This document shows, one piece after another, positions 12,901 to 24,318 of a stretch of 64,000 nt of DNA. The DNA comes from Gordionus sp. m RMFG-2023 (lineage: Eukaryota > Nematomorpha > Gordioida > Chordodea > Parachordodidae). Location of the stretch: assembly GCF_954871325.1 (NCBI RefSeq), contig NC_088775.1:17337561-17401560 (forward strand), given 5' to 3'. The position numbers and the translations under genes are program-made. Below the pieces are notes generated by a model. That model searched no databases. It saw only the letters and a list, made by a program, of their open reading frames with translations, and was not told where the DNA came from. How positions within the stretch are numbered: the stretch's first letter is position 1; each line of letters opens with the position of its first letter.

Positions 12901-14500
12901 ACATAAATTCTTTTTCAAGTTTACCTTTATGCCAATACTTACAATAATTTCTTCGAGACATTATAGAAATGCTAGCCCTTGTGTCGAACAACATGTCAAT
13001 ATCCCTCGAGTCAACTCTTACAGTAACTCTTGGACAAGGACAAGGTTCGACTAATCTTTCAGTCATTAAAATCTCATATGTTTTTATTGACTGATCAAGA
13101 TTAATTTCGTTTGAAACATCATTTTCATCAGAATTCCCATCTGAACATAAATTCAACTCGGAATTTAGTGGTTCATTAACAATATTCATGTTTTTTTTTG
13201 CGATATACACGGGATATTTTTCCCATCTGAAAGGATTAACATTCCTTTCAACTGAATATTTACAATACCCCTAGGATATTTCTCCCATTTAAAATCATTA
13301 GAATCTTTATTATTTTTATTTTTATCATCAGGATAAAAAAACTTTCGGTTAAAACCACTACTTTTACGAGAATTATATCTCATTTCAGCATGGTTATTTA
13401 CTTTATTATCATTTTTCCATCCCGATCTCCTACCTAATATATGATTACATTTGCAATCATATAGTCAATTTTTGATACAGTTTATAGCTACATGTCCCGG
13501 TTTGTTACATTTAAAACACAAACGGGATCTGCCATAATTCGATTGCAACGAATCAACTTTATTTACATCTAGACCTGAAATCTTCCTTACGTGTGAATTT
13601 TCTCCACTAGACCTTTGCAATGGAAAACCCATTCTAAAATTCTGTTCCTCTACAATACAGGTTTTAGAATAATGACCCTTGTATCCGCACCGATTACAAA
13701 TTATGTCAGCAACAATCTTTGGAAAACTCTTTCCATTCGAAATAATTCTATCACCGAATTGTTTCTTGTCCCCTTGATTACTCATATTAATCAATTTAGA
13801 TACCTCACTATAAATATCTTTAATAGATTCTTTTATATCTTTTAATTCCTGGAGGCTAACTACTGAACTCTCCACAAATTCCGAACGATCATCGTTATTA
13901 TCTTTCATCGTTTCAACCTTTTCAGGTCTGCCGTTCTTGATTTCATTTAAAATTCCATTTAAACTACTTTCCAAGTCCGAAATCTTTTTCCAACAATCTG
14001 CCGACACCGGAGTGTCTATTTTCCAATTTCCATATACTTTGGTCGCAACCAGAGTACATTTTCCAAATAAAAATTTTATTATAATATATAACACATACAG
14101 TATGACCAATAATAAAATTGTCACTAATGCATTATTCACATCAAATTTATCAACCATTTGATACAAATCTTGATAATTAATACTCGGATACTCCGAAATT
14201 TTATTAAAGAAGCTAGGCTCAATATCAAAATTAAAAATAAAGCCCATCTCATTATATGGACAATGTATATTACTTTAAATCGGCCTTGTTAAATTTCTAA
14301 AAAATTTAAACAAAAATGTGATTGCGTTGTGTTCTGAGGAGAGATACAAAATATAAAATAAAATATTTTTTACCTTGAAATACCGAATAACCCTGGAATC
14401 GAAACTATACTGGTAGTCGCGGTCAACAACTGTCAAAAAATTGATGTTAACTATATAAAAAATAAGACGAAATTCTAAAATAAAAATAAACACCGAAAGG
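9990..14500 (-). mobile_element. Old Ty3/gypsy-type LTR element (fossil, broken)
   Basis: A minus-strand relative of the young element at 33329-40274. In order from its 5' side it retains a Gag-like region (about 13.5-14.25 kb) with an N-terminal hydrophobic segment and two CCHC zinc knuckles, a protease region (near 13.0 kb), reverse transcriptase (about 11.5-12.3 kb), RNase H (about 11.2-11.5 kb) and integrase (about 10.0-10.9 kb). The coding part is broken in roughly half a dozen places, so it is a fossil. Long terminal repeats could not be paired with confidence; a sequence like the young element's leader (ACCGAATAACCCTGG) lies near 14.39 kb. It is clearly older than the second copy. Confidence 0.9.
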
Positions 14501-14576
14501 ACAACTGTCAAAAAATTGATGTTAACTATATAAAAAATAAGACGAAATTCTAAAATAAAAATAAACACCGAAAGGA
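14427..14576. repeat. 75-bp tandem duplication
   Basis: A 75-bp unit starting CAACTGTCAAAAAATTGATG occurs twice head to tail (starts 14427 and 14502), followed by a partial, diverged third segment (AAACACAGAAAGGAAACTACC). It lies at the 5' side of the LTR fossil, where its terminal repeat is expected. Confidence 0.8.
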
Positions 14577-14579
14577 CAC

Positions 14580-17060
14580 TACCAAATTAGAGAGCTAAAT
14601 TAAGAATTATAAAATAAAAAGAAACACAGAAAGGAAACTACCAAATAAGAGAGCTAAATTAAGGGATCTATGAGATGTTCTAAAGGACTTTATTCAGACT
14701 ATTAATTACACAAATATTTCTTTATTAATAAAAACATTTATAAGTCATTTACAGAATTAATAATCATAAGTCATATAATTGATCAAGTTTTATAAAAATT
14801 AAAGATTAATTGTTAATCAGAAAAAATCTACAATATATATCAATCTCTAATATATAAAAATGACTGACATTTTTAACTATATACAAAAACAAATAGATAA
14901 ACAAAAATATATATAGAAAATGATTGACATTACACTACAAAATGTATCATTTACGACACTAACATCGATAATTTTAACGTTTTTTAAATATTAAGTAATA
15001 GTCGTGCTTTTATTATTTACAACGACGTTAAATATCAAGCCTTTTCGGGCAATAAGGTATAGGTCAAATTTAAGTCACGAGTTCAAATTTTTTAAATATA
15101 TTTATGGGTTGTTAAATTCTTGATTTTGACGAAATAATAAACCAGACCCAACTCATTCAAATGGGTCAATCTAGTTTTTTTTATTCTGAAAATATTATAT
15201 ATTTTTTTATTTTCTCTACCAATTCAAGTCGCGAAATGAAGTTGTAATTATAAATCTTTATTGGAAACTTAGGTAAATAGTTCAATATTAACATCGAAAT
15301 AATTATCTTATATCTCTTAAGTATTTCTCTTTTTAAAATTCAACCCATAGTTTTTTAAAAATTCATCCCAATATATTAAACTTTTAAGCAAATTTCAAAC
15401 ACCTCTTTTGTATCTCCCCTTTTAAAATTCAACCCACATATACATATTTCAGTTCAATCCTTCCCCGGTTCTCCCGATATCTCCTTAATTAATCCTCCCA
15501 TTCACTCCCCAATGACCTCCCCTATTTCTCCCCAATGAGTCACGTGATTTTTAATTTTTCCCTTAAACCCCCTCCCCCTTCCAATTCTTCCTTAGAGCTT
15601 ACCCCGATTCATCCCCTAAGAATACCCCGCTCATAAATACAGATTTTTTAATTCATTCGAAAAAAATAGATAATTCTCCACTTCTTATATTATAAATTTC
15701 TTGACAATAGTCAATATATATCGTATCTATTTTTTTTTATACCCCAAAATTAATGAAAATTTAAGTCTCATAAATCAACTTTTAAATAAATTTTTTTTTC
15801 ATTTCGAAAATCATATTTTAGATATTCGCCAACTCATTTAAAAAAAATTATCCAAATTATAAATTTAAAAAAACATCATCTTTTCTATTCCCCTTTATCA
15901 TTTAAGCCTAAATTCATTAATATTTTTTTAAAAAATTATCCAACAAAGATTTATTTTGACTTTTAAAGAAAACGAGGTAAGTTATATCAATTGCGGGAGA
16001 ATTTGGTGAAAATTTTTATTTTGCAGGAGAATTATGAAATTTGAATTTGTTAAAAATGGCTTCGTTACCTCCCACCCTCTCATTTCTTAAATACTTAACA
16101 TGTTAGCATATTAAGCGTGGGAATAAATAACTCATAACATTTATACATTTGTAATAGATTTATTAAAAGTCCAGGCGATTTTAAATTTTATTTATATATT
16201 ATTTCTTTTCTATCTCTCCTGCCCTGCCTTGATGAAAGAAAAAAATATTATTTACTTTTCGTTTTATTTTACTTTTTCTTCCATTCAAAAAAATAATTAC
16301 ATTTTTTAAATATAAATATAAATAAAACAATAAAATATTTTTCTTTGTTTATTAAAATAAATAAAATATTATTCGTATTTACCATCTATTCTATTATATA
16401 TGCGCCATATATAAAAATTGTTTAACTCACTGAAACTCGGGGATTTAATATTATTTTTTTTAGAAATTTTTTTTTTATTTATTATTTTTTTAATATTTTT
16501 TTTGCGATCGCACAAATCTTAAAATTTAATTTTTTTTTCAAGTTATAACAATCTTAATGAAGATGGATATGATCATTACTCGGTCAATCACAGCAGAAAC
16601 TTTATGGACTCAAATGATATATCGACAGAGGATCTTAAGGGGAGCATTCCCAGAATGGGAAGAAAATCTTCCTCTCATTTATACATATGTGAATATTTTT
16701 ATTTTTGTTATGTCAAATTTAAATAAATTAATTAAATTTTTAAATGATATAAATTTATATAGAACTATTTATGTTTTTTCTTAAAATTATATATATCTAT
16801 ATTATCAGATTATATATTATGTTTATTCAAATAAATTGCTTAATTATCTAGTATTTGATTTAATAATTCTAACTTAGTAGCATCCTATAAAGAATCATTT
16901 GGTATTGTGAATAATGATATTATTTTAAATGATGAGATATCTCATGATAAGAATAAATAAATTTCATTAAGCCTCTAAAGGAATAGAATATAATTTTACT
17001 TTAATAATTGCATATTAAATATTAAATTAAAATCTAGTAATTAAATGCTCTTATTTACCT
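14580..17060. other. Mostly gene-free; one orphan exon candidate
   Basis: Between 15.3 and 16.1 kb the plus strand is pyrimidine-rich with many CCCC/TTTT runs and no coding sense. At about 16550-16688 a plus-strand frame reading LNEDGYDHYSVNHSRNF and continuing to SIPRMGRKSSSHLY is preceded by a poly-T tract plus CAAG and has a possible donor (TAT|GTGAAT); it may be an internal exon of an unknown gene. I cannot assign it. Confidence 0.3.
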
Positions 17061-17061
17061 T

Positions 17062-17320
17062 TTATTTGGTGAGTCCATAAAATTTTTTAGAGGATTTTAA
17101 TATATAATTAGCTATTTTATCTTCCTCCACTTTATTAAAAACACATTTGTGATTTGAATATCCCATTGTGGGTATTACATTATTTTCATTTTTCCTCTTT
17201 TTTGATAAATATCTTGCTATATTAGATTTTGGAATGCCTAAAAAATATATATAATAATATAAATAATCTTACCTGTAAGTAATGATAACTTTCTGACTCC
17301 TTTTTATTGTAATTCCGCAT
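17062..17320 (-). pseudogene. Pogo/CENP-B-type transposase, N-terminal HTH part
   Basis: On the minus strand a short start MRNYNKK (17320) leads into GVRKLSLLTG and then, across a 35-bp intron (17272-17238, GTAAGA...TTTTAG), into IPKSNIARYLSKKRKN and a later segment ending KIANYILKSSKKFYGLTK. GIPKS.ARYL and ..YILKSS..FYGLT are the psq-type helix-turn-helix and following region of DDE_1 (pogo, Tigger, CENP-B-like) transposases. A one-base shift separates the start from the HTH frame and a TAA follows GLTK, so the copy looks dead. The catalytic domain is not seen nearby. Confidence 0.6.
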
Positions 17321-17759
17321 CACTAGTAAATGATAAAATGAGCTAAAATGACGTGTCTCAACTACACTATGACCAACTATGACCGAGCCCACTAATTTTA
17401 TAAATATCATCCAAAATTATATTAATTCACGTTTATTGATTCTGAAAGTTTGCCAGATTGGAAAATAGGGTTTAAACTTTCCTAAAATTTATTTATTATG
17501 ATTTTTAGAGCTTTATTTATAAATATAAACTATAAAGTTTGCAAATATTTTTTATTACTTTTGGTATGCCAAAACATATTTTCTTCTGTAAAAATTAAAA
17601 TACTAAATATTTTTCAAATCTTTTTTAGCCAATCATGTATGACGTAATTATCTATGTTAGGCTCAAATTTCCAGTCTTATAAAATAATAGCTCAAATTAT
17701 AATTAGAGTGTCCTAACTTTCCCCTGTATTCAATGTACCCTATCTTTATTTAAATTTTA

Positions 17760-18000
17760 ATTTTATATCTTTAATAATATAAATTTTAACCTATTATCGT
17801 CAAAAAAAATCAAAAAAGTTAAATAATAGCGATTATGATAATTGTCACTTTTCTGTTTTACATTACATCTTCATTGAAATTTTAATTTAACATTTTTAAC
17901 AACATAAACTTTTACCCATTTGTGACAAAAAAGTTAAAAAAAATAACGATTAGGAAAATTGTCGCTTATCTGTTTTACATTATATCTTAATTGAAATTAT
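17760..18000 (-). repeat. Inverted copies of the ATTGTCATAATCG iteron (right member of an older pair)
   Basis: Two diverged units about 114 bp apart carry GCGATTATGATAATTGTCAC and ACGATTAGGAAAATTGTCGC, the reverse complement of the motif in the array at 7370-8020. Together they form an inverted pair around the ZIP9-like exons and the LTR fossil. The right side is cut off by the hAT end starting at 18002. Confidence 0.65.
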
Positions 18001-18001
18001 G

Positions 18002-18660
18002 AGGGATGTGAACCCTTCGACAAAAAAGGGTCCGGGTTCGGATACAGGAATAAAATTTGAAAGGACCCGGGTCCAGAGTTCGGGTCCGGGTTCAGGGAAC
18101 ATAAAAATAATGACTCAAAATAAGATTTTTTTTATTCATTATTTCTATACATATTCATAATTTACAAATGAAAAATTTAAAAATGAAATAATTTATATTT
18201 TACATGTTTTATTCTCTCACAATCATAATATCTTCTAAAATATCATCCTTTGAGATTTCCACGTAAAGTAGACAATATATATTTCAAAGATGAAAATACA
18301 CGTTCTACCCTTACCTAAAATAGAGTTATCTTTATAAAAATATTGTACTTGTGTCACCGGTACAGCCATGAAGATTCTCGATAAGATATATAATTCTGGA
18401 TATATTGAAGAATTTTTTTCCCAGAATTTTAAAATATTTATATCCTTATTTATTATCTTAACTTCTGAGAACTTTACTATAAAGATGCAATAGACATTTT
18501 TTGATCCTCCTTTTTATCTGATGATAATTTGATTATTTTTTCTCTATCTAAAAGTAAAATTTCAAGATCATCAATGTTGCTATCATTATTATTATTATCA
18601 CTACAACCAATAGGTATTGTCGTAGCCTCAAATTTATTGCAAATAAAGGCCATAGATCTT
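18002..18660 (-). mobile_element. hAT transposon fragment (family of the 33-kb hAT)
   Basis: The left terminus AGGGATGTGAACCC is the inverse of the terminus GGGTTCACATCCTT near 40697, followed by repeated GGGTCCGGGTTCGG subterminal motifs. The minus strand at about 18235-18420 encodes a hAT dimerisation segment (VERVFSSLKYILSTLRGNL, then DDILEDIMIVRE one frame over), and 18470-18660 matches the coding strand at 32800-32960. One frameshift lies inside the dimerisation domain. No right terminus was found before the piggyBac remnant, so this is a truncated copy. Confidence 0.75.
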
Positions 18661-19014
18661 TAACCTTGTATTGCATGTACTATGTTAGAATAATTTTTTT
18701 TTGGCAAACTAGATTTTTTATTTCTCTAGATACTATTGATAATCTCATGGCTCACTTTTTTAAAAAAAAATTCTAAATTTCTTAGAAGATGAACGGTATG
18801 TGGATTTAAATACACATTATGCAATTAAGGATACAAATTTCAATTATTTCCACAATAATTTTTATTGTACTTTAAACTATAAATATATAAAATTTTATTT
18901 AAATACAACAAATATTAAAGGTTTAAACATTTTAATTTTCATGAAAATCTATAAAACAATTATTTGTGAGCGTAAAACATAAATATACACCACACTTTTT
19001 TCAAGATACTTTTG

Positions 19015-20000
19015 TTATAAATAAGCATCCTGGCATTTTACATCTACCCTTCTTATCATTATATTTTGGCCAATGAGCCGTGAGGTCTTTCCTAACCTCT
19101 TCAAGTGGTAAATATTGAGCTGGTCCTTTTTTACATTTTTCCCGATAACCAGTTTGAACTGATTTTCATTTTGGTTTGAAGTGCATTTGCCATATTTGCA
19201 AAGGACTTCCGCCACTGAAATTTTGAAATTGTACAAACTTAATTGATCCTTGCGTGCTATTGATATACTATATCAATCACGTTTATATAGCAACCATGAA
19301 TTTATAAGTAACATGTCAAACATATGAAATAAAATTCTATGATACCATTTTCTTGATTTCGTATGAATTCTATATAAGGAAAGTAAAGAATCCATGAGAT
19401 CTACACCTCCCATTGATTTATTATATATTTTAACAATATTTGGACATTTTATCATCTTTTTTTTCCTATCATATCTTTCACAGTCTATTAGAGGATGTGC
19501 ACCTACAAAAGTGCTTAATAAAGTCACAGCACGATTGTCGTGCCACTTCACTGAATTTAGCTCCACTCCGTTTATTATTGTTTTTTTTGAAACAAAAAAT
19601 CCTCGCCTTTTTTTTAAACTCCTTATCTGTTGGGAAGTTTATATTTGGAAGTCGATTACCTCTGACCGTGGTCGTGCAAAATATCCCTCTTTGAGCGAGT
19701 ACGACTAGCAAATTTGGGGAACAAAACCAGTTATCAAAAAATAATTTATAATTAATTTGCTGCGGTATATAAAAAATTAAACGGAGCACAGCATTGCCAC
19801 TTGCTCTAACATCAGGCAATCCTTCCGCTGGTAGTATTTTTCCAGAATATACTTCAAAATTATGCAGAAGGCCGTCATCTCCGCATAGTAGAAAACTTTA
19901 TAGCCCCATTTTTTGTGCTTTTAAGGGTTATATTGCTTCAACCCCTGCTCATCTTTTTTTAATTTATGAAGAGAGACCATTGTAATTAATATAGAAATAT
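19015..20000 (-). pseudogene. piggyBac-type transposase remnant
   Basis: Minus-strand frames give, in order, CGDDGLLHNFEVYSGKI, NYKLFFDNWFCSPNLL with FCTTTVRGNRLP, then NKSMGGVDLMDSLLSLYRI with KWYHRILFHMFDMLLINSW. These are the piggyBac DDD core: the DNWF aspartate and the GGVD/MD aspartate are present, while the region with the first catalytic aspartate is missing. A C-terminal piece (19015-19236) lacks the usual cysteine-rich ring in recognisable form. Frames change at about 19880 and between 19478 and 19566, so it is dead. It sits directly beside the long-terminus transposon starting at 20237. Confidence 0.85.
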
Positions 20001-20236
20001 CGACACCTAATTATTTTTAGAGGGGTAGGCTTTTGAGGGAGGATTGCAGCCAATGATATCCTTATTAACATGCTTTATTATTTTTAAAAAAATGAGTAAT
20101 TTTTTATATCAACTAATTGGAGACTGGCTGGTCTGTTTTATTATTTAAGATGTTTGAAGGACTGTAGTTTGGTATTTAAATTAACAAATATAATATTGTT
20201 TTACTTGAGAAATTTTTTTTCCCCAAACTTGGTTCA

Positions 20237-20845
20237 GGGTAATTCTATACCAAATCGATAACTTTTCGGCTCGACCTTTTTAATTTCGATAAAATTTTGT
20301 ATACTGAGAGAATATCATTAGAAAGCATCGAATCCAAAATTTTAGCCTCCTTGTACTCATAGTTCCTGAGATATCAATGGTCAAAAGTGCCAAAAATGAC
20401 GTATTTTCGAAAAATGCGATTTTTTAAAATTAAGATAAGTTAAAAAATAATGATTTTAAAAATATAAGTTATATGTCAATTTATAACTCTATTAAGGGCC
20501 TTTTATTGAATATCAAAAATTTTTTCAAAAATTGTTGCGGTTTTTATTTAAGTTATAAATTTTAAACATGAAAACTCCAAGTGTTTCGCTTTCCAAATTT
20601 TTTTGAATTTAATATTTTCTTATTCTCTAACATTATATCTATTCATAAAAAAAATTTAAACTTGGGACAGCCATGGGTTTTTTAGTTATTGCGATTAAAA
20701 AATCAAAAAATAAATATTATTTTAAAAAATAGATGGCGCTTCTTTATAAAATTACGCGTTTTGTTAAAATTATTATTTTTTTTAAACTTTTTCTCATTTT
20801 AAACATAAATAATAAGATTTTCCAGCATTAATATTATGAAAATAT
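20237..20845 (+). repeat. Left long terminal inverted arm
   Basis: About 609 bp, inverse of 22128-22731. The outer 200 bp are most similar; the inner part holds TTAATATTATGAAAATA-type sequence and the ACGCGTTTTGTTAAAATTAT block that recurs inverted on the right. Confidence 0.85.
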
Positions 20846-20948
20846 ATTATTTAGATCATTTGATAGACTTACTTATTATTATTATTACTTTATTGATAAC
20901 TTGTAAAAATTATTAGTTTTTATAATAAATGATTAATTTTTCGATCAA

Positions 20949-22025
20949 ATGAATATTCTCATACGCCATTCATTTATTTGTGAACAACAAAGTTCATTTC
21001 ACAATAACCTTAAAAATAGTTTAGAAAATAATCACTATCTAATTATTTGTGACTTTTCAGAAAATTATTCCTTTATTGTCCAAGACGAAGTTCAGGGTTA
21101 TCATTGCACAACTTCGCAAGCTACGCTGCATCCATTCTCAATTTATTATAAAATAGGCAATCTAATTAACAACCTAAGTTTTGTGGTAATATCGGAATCC
21201 TTAATTCATAATACTGTTTCATTCCATTTATTCCAATCGCATTTGATTAATTTTTTAAAAAATAAATTCGACACTCCACCATAAAAAATTTATTACTTTT
21301 CTGATGGTTCAGCAGCTCAATATAAAAATAGGAAAAACTTCATCAATGTTTGTTACCATGAAATCGATTTTGGTGTCCAAGCAGAATGGCATTTTTTTTC
21401 TACGGCACATGGTAAAAGTGCCTGCGACGGCATAGGCGGCACAGTAAAAAGGTTAGCTGCCAAGGCAAGCTTACAAAGACCTTATACTGATCAAATAATT
21501 ACACCTTTACAATTTTATAAATATGCGGAAGAGCATATAAAAGGTATAAATTTTTCTTATGCCATCATACCAGAGTATGAGGAAGAAGAGATGAGGCTAC
21601 GTGAGAGATTTAGTAAAGCTATCACAATACCTGGGACACAAAAAATTCACGCAGTGTTTCCGATTGGTTTAACTAAGCTCAAAACTAAACTATATTCTAA
21701 TTCGCAGACATTTGTTGTGGAGAATATAATATATCAACGTGAAGATCTTTTGATTGAGGATCTGTAAATCGATGAGATTAGTGGATATGTAACATGTGTG
21801 TATGATAACGATTGGTGGTTAGGATTTGTACAAGAAGTGAATGTAATTAGAGATGAAATAAAAATTAATTTTCTTCATCCTAAAGGACCAGCAAATTCTT
21901 TTGTTTATCCAGCGGCACAAGATCTCCTTTACATACCAAAAAATAATATTTTAACAATAGTTAACCCATCAACGGCTACTGGGCGTACATATAATCTATC
22001 GCAAAACGAAATTATAATGGCGTGA
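20949..22025 (+). pseudogene. Transposase-like protein, DFSENY / SDGSAAQYKN family
   Basis: A single plus-strand frame of about 359 codons interrupted only by two in-frame TAA codons (just before KIYYFSDGS and just before IDEISGYV). Conserved blocks in order: CDFSENYSFIVQDEVQGYH, SQATLHPF, YYFSDGSAAQYKNRKNFIN, AEWHFFSTAHGKSACDGIGG followed by TVKRLAAKASLQRPY, TIPGTQKIHAVFP, and a C-terminal YDNDWWLG...LHPKGPANSF domain. Proteins with these blocks are widespread in invertebrate genomes. The acidic residues in DFSENY and FSDG are plausible catalytic positions, which is my inference. It is the only gene between the long inverted arms. The two stops suggest recent inactivation. Confidence 0.7.
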
Positions 22026-22127
22026 AAACAATTAAATTTAAGGAAAACCCGAAAATAAGTAATATCTTTCATGAATTTTTATTTATCTATTATATTTACA
22101 AATTAATAAAATAATTTTACGAAATTT

Positions 22128-22731
22128 AAAATTATTAATGCTGGAAAATCTTATTATTGTTTAAAATGGGAAAAAGTTTAAAAAAAAATAATAATTTTAA
22201 CAAAACGCGTAATTTTATAAAAGAGCGCCATCTATTTTTGAAAATAATATTTATTTTTTGATTTTTTTAATCGCAATAACTAAAAAACCCATGGCTGTCC
22301 CAAGTTTAAATTTTTTTTATAAATAGATATAAGGTTAGAGAATAAGAAAATATTAAATTCAAAAAAATTTGGAAAGCAAAACACTTGAGTTTTCATGTTT
22401 AAACTTTATAACTTAAATAAAAACCGCAACAATATTATTTTGAAAAATTTTTTAATATTCGCTAAAAGGCCCTTAATAGAGTTATAAATTGATATATAAC
22501 TTATATTTTTAAAATCATTATTTTTTAACTTATCTCAATTTTAAAAAATCGCATTTTTCGAAAAAACGTCATTTTTGGCACTTTCGACCATTGATATCTC
22601 AGGAACTATGAGTACTAGGAGGCTAAAATTTTGGATTCGATGCTTTCTAATGATATTCTCTCAGTATACAAAATTTTATCGAAATTAAAAAGGTCGAGCC
22701 GAAAAGTTATCGATTTGGTATGGAATTACCC
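22128..22731 (-). repeat. Right long terminal inverted arm
   Basis: About 604 bp, inverse of 20237-20845, ending GGTATGGAATTACCC next to the TTCA duplication. Confidence 0.85.
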
Positions 22732-22737
22732 TTCAAC

Positions 22738-23040
22738 CAGATTTTACATCCTTCTTTTGCTATAGGCAGATGAGGAGACTACCAACTCTTATTTGGTTGA
22801 AATCGAGAGTTAAAGTGTGGGTTTCTTTTAAACAATTAGATGCCCTTCCTGGCATCAACCTCTTAAGATCACCTTTGCACCCTGTCAAGTGTGATCATAT
22901 TCTAAATCCAGATCATGTGGAATCCGCATTAACCACCCAAGGCATCACCCCCCCCCCCTACACTGACTGAGGCTGAAGGTAGACAGGTTAGCATTTGTTT
23001 GGCATGGGTCATGAAAGATCTAAGGATTTAAGACATCCCC
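22738..23040 (+). other. Unassigned, less AT-rich segment
   Basis: A plus-strand frame of 66 codons (22770-22970, contains WLKSRVKVWVSFKQLDALPG) lies in DNA that is clearly richer in G and C than its surroundings and includes a C-run. No family was recognised; it may be an exon or a fragment of an unknown element. Confidence 0.25.
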
Positions 23041-23109
23041 AGATATTCCTTGAAATTTAGTAGTCCAGCTAAAATAAGGTGGGGTTAAAAATAATTTTAA
23101 AATTTGATC

Positions 23110-23298
23110 TAGTATTGCTAAAAGATTTGGGTCCTTTTTTAAAAATGACCAAATTAAGATTTTAGCAATTATTATATGCCTCAAGATTTAACAAATAGCT
23201 ATGAGAAAATATCAAGCCCTATATTTTATTATTTTGGTTATAATATTAATTGGGCAATTCTTTTAAATCAACCTAAATCAGGCTTTTTAACAACACTA
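23110..23298. mobile_element. Degenerate hAT-type MITE
   Basis: The left end TAGTATTGCTAAAAGA and right end TTTTTAACAACACTA match the ends of the MITE family at 4321-4537. Flanks ATTTGATC and ATTAGATT agree at 6 of 8 bases, consistent with an old 8-bp duplication. Confidence 0.6.
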
Positions 23299-23952
23299 AT
23301 TAGATTTATAAAATATAAACAAATTATAAAATGTTTTTGTTTTTAAGATAAAATGAGCATTTCCTGGGAATTATGACAAAGCAATTAATGGATTTTTTAA
23401 AATTGTGTTTATTTTAATGAAAATATGTTTAAATTTATATTTTTGCAATTAAAAATCTTGAATTAATCATAAAAATAAGAATAGAGCTTGACCACATTTA
23501 AAAACAAATGGGCTAACTTGAAGGGCTCTTTATCTAGGTTGTCGTTGATTTTTAAAAAATTCCAGATTTTAATGATGCATTTATAAAATTTTAGCTTGAA
23601 AAGTAATGTGGTAAAATTAAGAAAGGTTTCTATTCTGGGTATTATTGAATTACAAAAATTGTGATGATTAGAGCTCAATAAATCAATATGAGCAGTATTT
23701 AACCTCAAAAGATGTTTATTTTTATTCAATAAGAAAAACTCTAGAACATTATATTATTCTCCTATACATAGATATTGATACCATTCTTTTACTTAAATCA
23801 ATTACACAGGCATCATGAAAAAAAAATTGTTAAATTTTATTTTATAAAAAAATGTATTTAAAGTATTTAATTGTATATCAATTTATGGAATCAAAGAGTT
23901 ACTACATAATATAGACAAAAGATATGTGAAAAAATATTATAAGAGGAGATAT

Positions 23953-24318
23953 TTATAAAGGCTCCAATGATTCAAGTAAGGTAACACTATTTCCTCGAAT
24001 TACCTAGAAAAATCATATGTATAAATTTATTTATTATACATACCACCATGCCAATAGTATGCTTCTCTGAGTTTTTACAATGCTCAACACCTTCATCAAC
24101 AACAAGGTTCATAAATGGATCAAAACCTCTTAGAATCCCTGTGACCAATCGTCCACCATTTAATTTTACTGATATATATTTTTTCAAATAAGGGTAATGT
24201 ATTTATTAATTAAAAATTACGTGAAACTTTTTTTTCTAAATATCTAAAAAAATATATGACTATACGTTTATTAACATTATATATACCTTTTTAACTCTGG
24301 TGGATGCGCTTTAGACAT
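23953..24318 (-). CDS. SNRPG: Small nuclear ribonucleoprotein G (SmG), four exons
   Basis: SmG is one of seven Sm proteins that form the ring on U1, U2, U4 and U5 snRNA in the spliceosome. Exons on the minus strand: 24318-24287 ([10 protein letters not shown] plus two bases of the next codon), 24243-24221 (a 23-nt microexon, YLEKKVS), 24168-24044 ([20 protein letters not shown] through TIGMV) and 24003-23953 ([19 protein letters not shown]). All junctions are GT-AG and keep phase; introns are 43, 52 and 40 bp. The product is 76 residues, the same length as human SmG, with the Sm1 (KLNGGR...GFDPFMNLV) and Sm2 (IGMVVIRGNSV) motifs intact. It looks functional. The middle exon alone gives a misleading longer reading frame through the last intron. 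Neighbours are a MITE and GC-richer repeats, so it is an isolated host gene. Confidence 0.95.

Larger units (their letters stand above)
20237..22731 (+). mobile_element. 2.5-kb DNA transposon with ~600-bp terminal inverted repeats
   Basis: The ends GGGTAATTCTATACCAAATCG and the inverse CGATTTGGTATGGAATTACCC begin inverted arms of about 600 bp (20237-20845 and 22128-22731) that are very similar along their length, for example GATATCTCAGGAACTATGAG on the right with its inverse on the left. The element is flanked by a 4-bp duplication TTCA (20233-20236 and 22732-22735). Between the arms is one plus-strand transposase-like frame. A 4-bp duplication with long arms is compatible with Sola-like elements, but I could not confirm the superfamily. 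A second, older copy lies at about 49178-50600. Confidence 0.85.

Noticed and set aside
20949-22025. Reassignment of TAA as a sense codon
   Set aside because: SNRPG, the NUDCD3-like gene and the LINE use TAA as a normal stop, and glutamines in conserved places use CAA/CAG. The two TAAs are better explained as mutations.
23987-24187. A continuous 66-residue SmG-like protein from one exon
   Set aside because: That reading runs through the last intron and starts inside the second intron; the four-exon model restores the full 76-residue protein.
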